Below are positions 48,091 to 48,915 of a DNA stretch of 48,915 bases, piece by piece. Numbering within the stretch: position 1 is the first letter of the stretch; the number at the start of each line of letters is the position of its first letter. A program made the translations under genes and the position numbers. The notes beneath the pieces are model-generated. The model ran no database searches and was not told the origin of the DNA. It saw only the letters and a list, made by a program, of their open reading frames with translations. This DNA comes from DASQHM01 sp035632095 (GTDB taxonomy: Bacteria > Pseudomonadota > Alphaproteobacteria > Ferrovibrionales > Ferrovibrionaceae): positions 1 to 48,915 of the forward strand of contig DASQHM010000220.1 of assembly GCA_035632095.1 (NCBI GenBank), given 5' to 3'.

Positions 48091-48915
48091 GCTGCGGCCT
48101 CCGGTTTCGCGATTGGCCGGGGTGTATAGACATCCTTGGCGAGGTCCTTGATCGGCTCCCAGTGGCCGGCTTCGGCAAAGGCCACGGCGTCGTCGATCTC
48201 GGCGGCAACGGCGGCTTCGATCCGCGGCAGATCGTCGGCGTGCAGGAAACCGGCATCTCTCAGCCAATCGGTCAGGCGCAGAATAGGATCCCGCTTCTTC
48301 CATTCCTCGACTTCCGTCTTGCTCCGGTAAAGCTCGGGGTCGTACATGGAATGCGCGCGGAAACGGTAGGTGCGATTCTCCAGAAAATACGGACCCCGAT
48401 TTTCGCGCACCAAATTGGCCGCGCGCCGCGCCGCCACTTCCACCGCGACCACATCCATGCCGTCGACGGACTCGGCCGGGATCCCGTAGGCGGCAGCGTG
48501 CTTGGTCAGATCGGTTTGCGACAGCTCGCGTTCGATTGCCGTGCCCATGGCGTAGCGGTTGTTTTCGCAGACGAACAGGACCGGCAGCTTCCACAGCGCC
48601 GCTAGATTCAGGGATTCGTGGAATTCCCCCTCCGCCGCGGCGCCGTCGCCGAAGATGCAGGCCGTCACCACGGACGCATTGCGCATCTTGTCGGCGAGCG
48701 CCAATCCCACGGCGAGCGGCAGTCCGCCTGCGACAATGGCGTTCCCGCCATAGAACCGCTTGGCGATATCGAAGATATGCATCGATCCGCCCCGGCCGTG
48801 ACTGGAGCCTTCGATCTTGCCGAACATCTCGGCCATCACTGCGCGGGCCGAAACGCCGCGCACCAGCGCATGACCGTGTTCACGATAGGTGGTGACGATG
48901 GCGTCTTCGGTTTTC
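48087..48915 (-). CDS. 2-oxo acid dehydrogenase E1 alpha subunit (N-terminus beyond window)
   Basis: About 275 residues are visible and the frame is open to the window end (KTEDAIVTTYREHGHALVRG...), so the first 50 or so residues are missing. The thiamine-diphosphate motif is present: GDGAAAEGEFHESLNLAALW and then FVCENNRYAMGT. MHIFDIAKRFYGGNAIVAGG and YRFRAHSMYDPELYRSKTEV are typical of pyruvate/acetoin-type E1alpha. First visible gene of the operon, ATGA-coupled to E1beta; further operon genes may lie outside. Confidence 0.95.
   Translation of the reverse strand, partial: KTEDAIVTTYREHGHALVRGVSARAVMAEMFGKIEGSSHGRGGSMHIFDIAKRFYGGNAIVAGGLPLAVGLALADKMRNASVVTACIFGDGAAAEGEFHESLNLAALWKLPVLFVCENNRYAMGTAIERELSQTDLTKHAAAYGIPAESVDGMDVVAVEVAARRAANLVRENRGPYFLENRTYRFRAHSMYDPELYRSKTEVEEWKKRDPILRLTDWLRDAGFLHADDLPRIEAAVAAEIDDAVAFAEAGHWEPIKDLAKDVYTPRPIAKPEAAA

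Noticed and set aside
46891..48129. 412-codon plus-strand open frame
   Set aside because: Antisense to E2 and E1beta, both strongly supported by motifs.
1..48915. CRISPR arrays, tRNA or rRNA genes, insertion sequences
   Set aside because: No regular direct repeats with spacers, no cloverleaf-like tRNA sequence noticed, and no transposase frame; a search with dedicated RNA models would be the decisive check.

Overview
The window is a high-GC chromosomal segment of an alphaproteobacterium. The evidence is the gene order purN-purM / DUF2066 - CDP-alcohol phosphatidyltransferase - AI-2E transporter - hdaA, followed by ppk-ppx, rnd and aspS, together with TolB/TPR adenylate cyclases, FixK/FNR-type boxes and a rhizobial-style palindromic intergenic repeat. 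The order (Hyphomicrobiales or Rhodospirillales) cannot be settled from this sequence alone. No tRNA, rRNA, CRISPR array, integrase or transposase was recognised.

Region 1 (1-14.9 kb) is a conserved housekeeping block: aspS (cut by the window start), a secreted caspase-like protein, RNase D, exopolyphosphatase and polyphosphate kinase, a SixA-like phosphatase, DUF2147, an SDR with altered catalytic residues, and a tightly coupled operon (DUF2066, phosphatidyltransferase, AI-2E, hdaA, SDR) joined by successive 4-nt GTGA overlaps. purM-purN is divergent from this operon.

Region 2 (14.9-25.7 kb) looks like a low-oxygen/stress block: a Tat-type nitroreductase, a flavin reductase-like protein, a coupled prim-pol / COG2403 (cyclic 2,3-diphosphoglycerate synthase-like) pair beside DUF3775, a Lon-like protease coupled to a universal stress protein, MarC, and a GroEL paralogue without groES. 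FixK/FNR-like palindromes lie upstream of the nitroreductase, the Lon/Usp pair and groEL. Two more lie upstream of the membrane operon at 37.5 kb and between polX and the MFS gene at 44.2 kb.

Region 3 (25.7-42.1 kb) is an accessory, signalling-rich stretch. It holds five class III nucleotide cyclase domains in five different architectures or contexts (DUF4242 fusion, alpha/beta-hydrolase fusion, membrane-anchored, and two TolB-TPR fusions), plus a winged-helix-TolB-TPR regulator next to an FAD oxidoreductase. It also holds a PEP-CTERM protein behind a -24/-12 (sigma-54) promoter, an AhpD-like protein, an outer-membrane/inner-membrane three-gene operon and a PadR regulator. The intergenic DNA is long and carries degenerate copies of a GGACAT-type repeat; one 39-bp pair flanks the hydrolase-cyclase gene.

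Region 4 (42.3-48.9 kb) holds DNA polymerase X, an MFS transporter, and a 2-oxo acid dehydrogenase operon (E1alpha, E1beta, E2). The last gene of that operon is an acyl carrier protein translationally coupled to E2, an unusual combination. E1alpha is cut by the window end.
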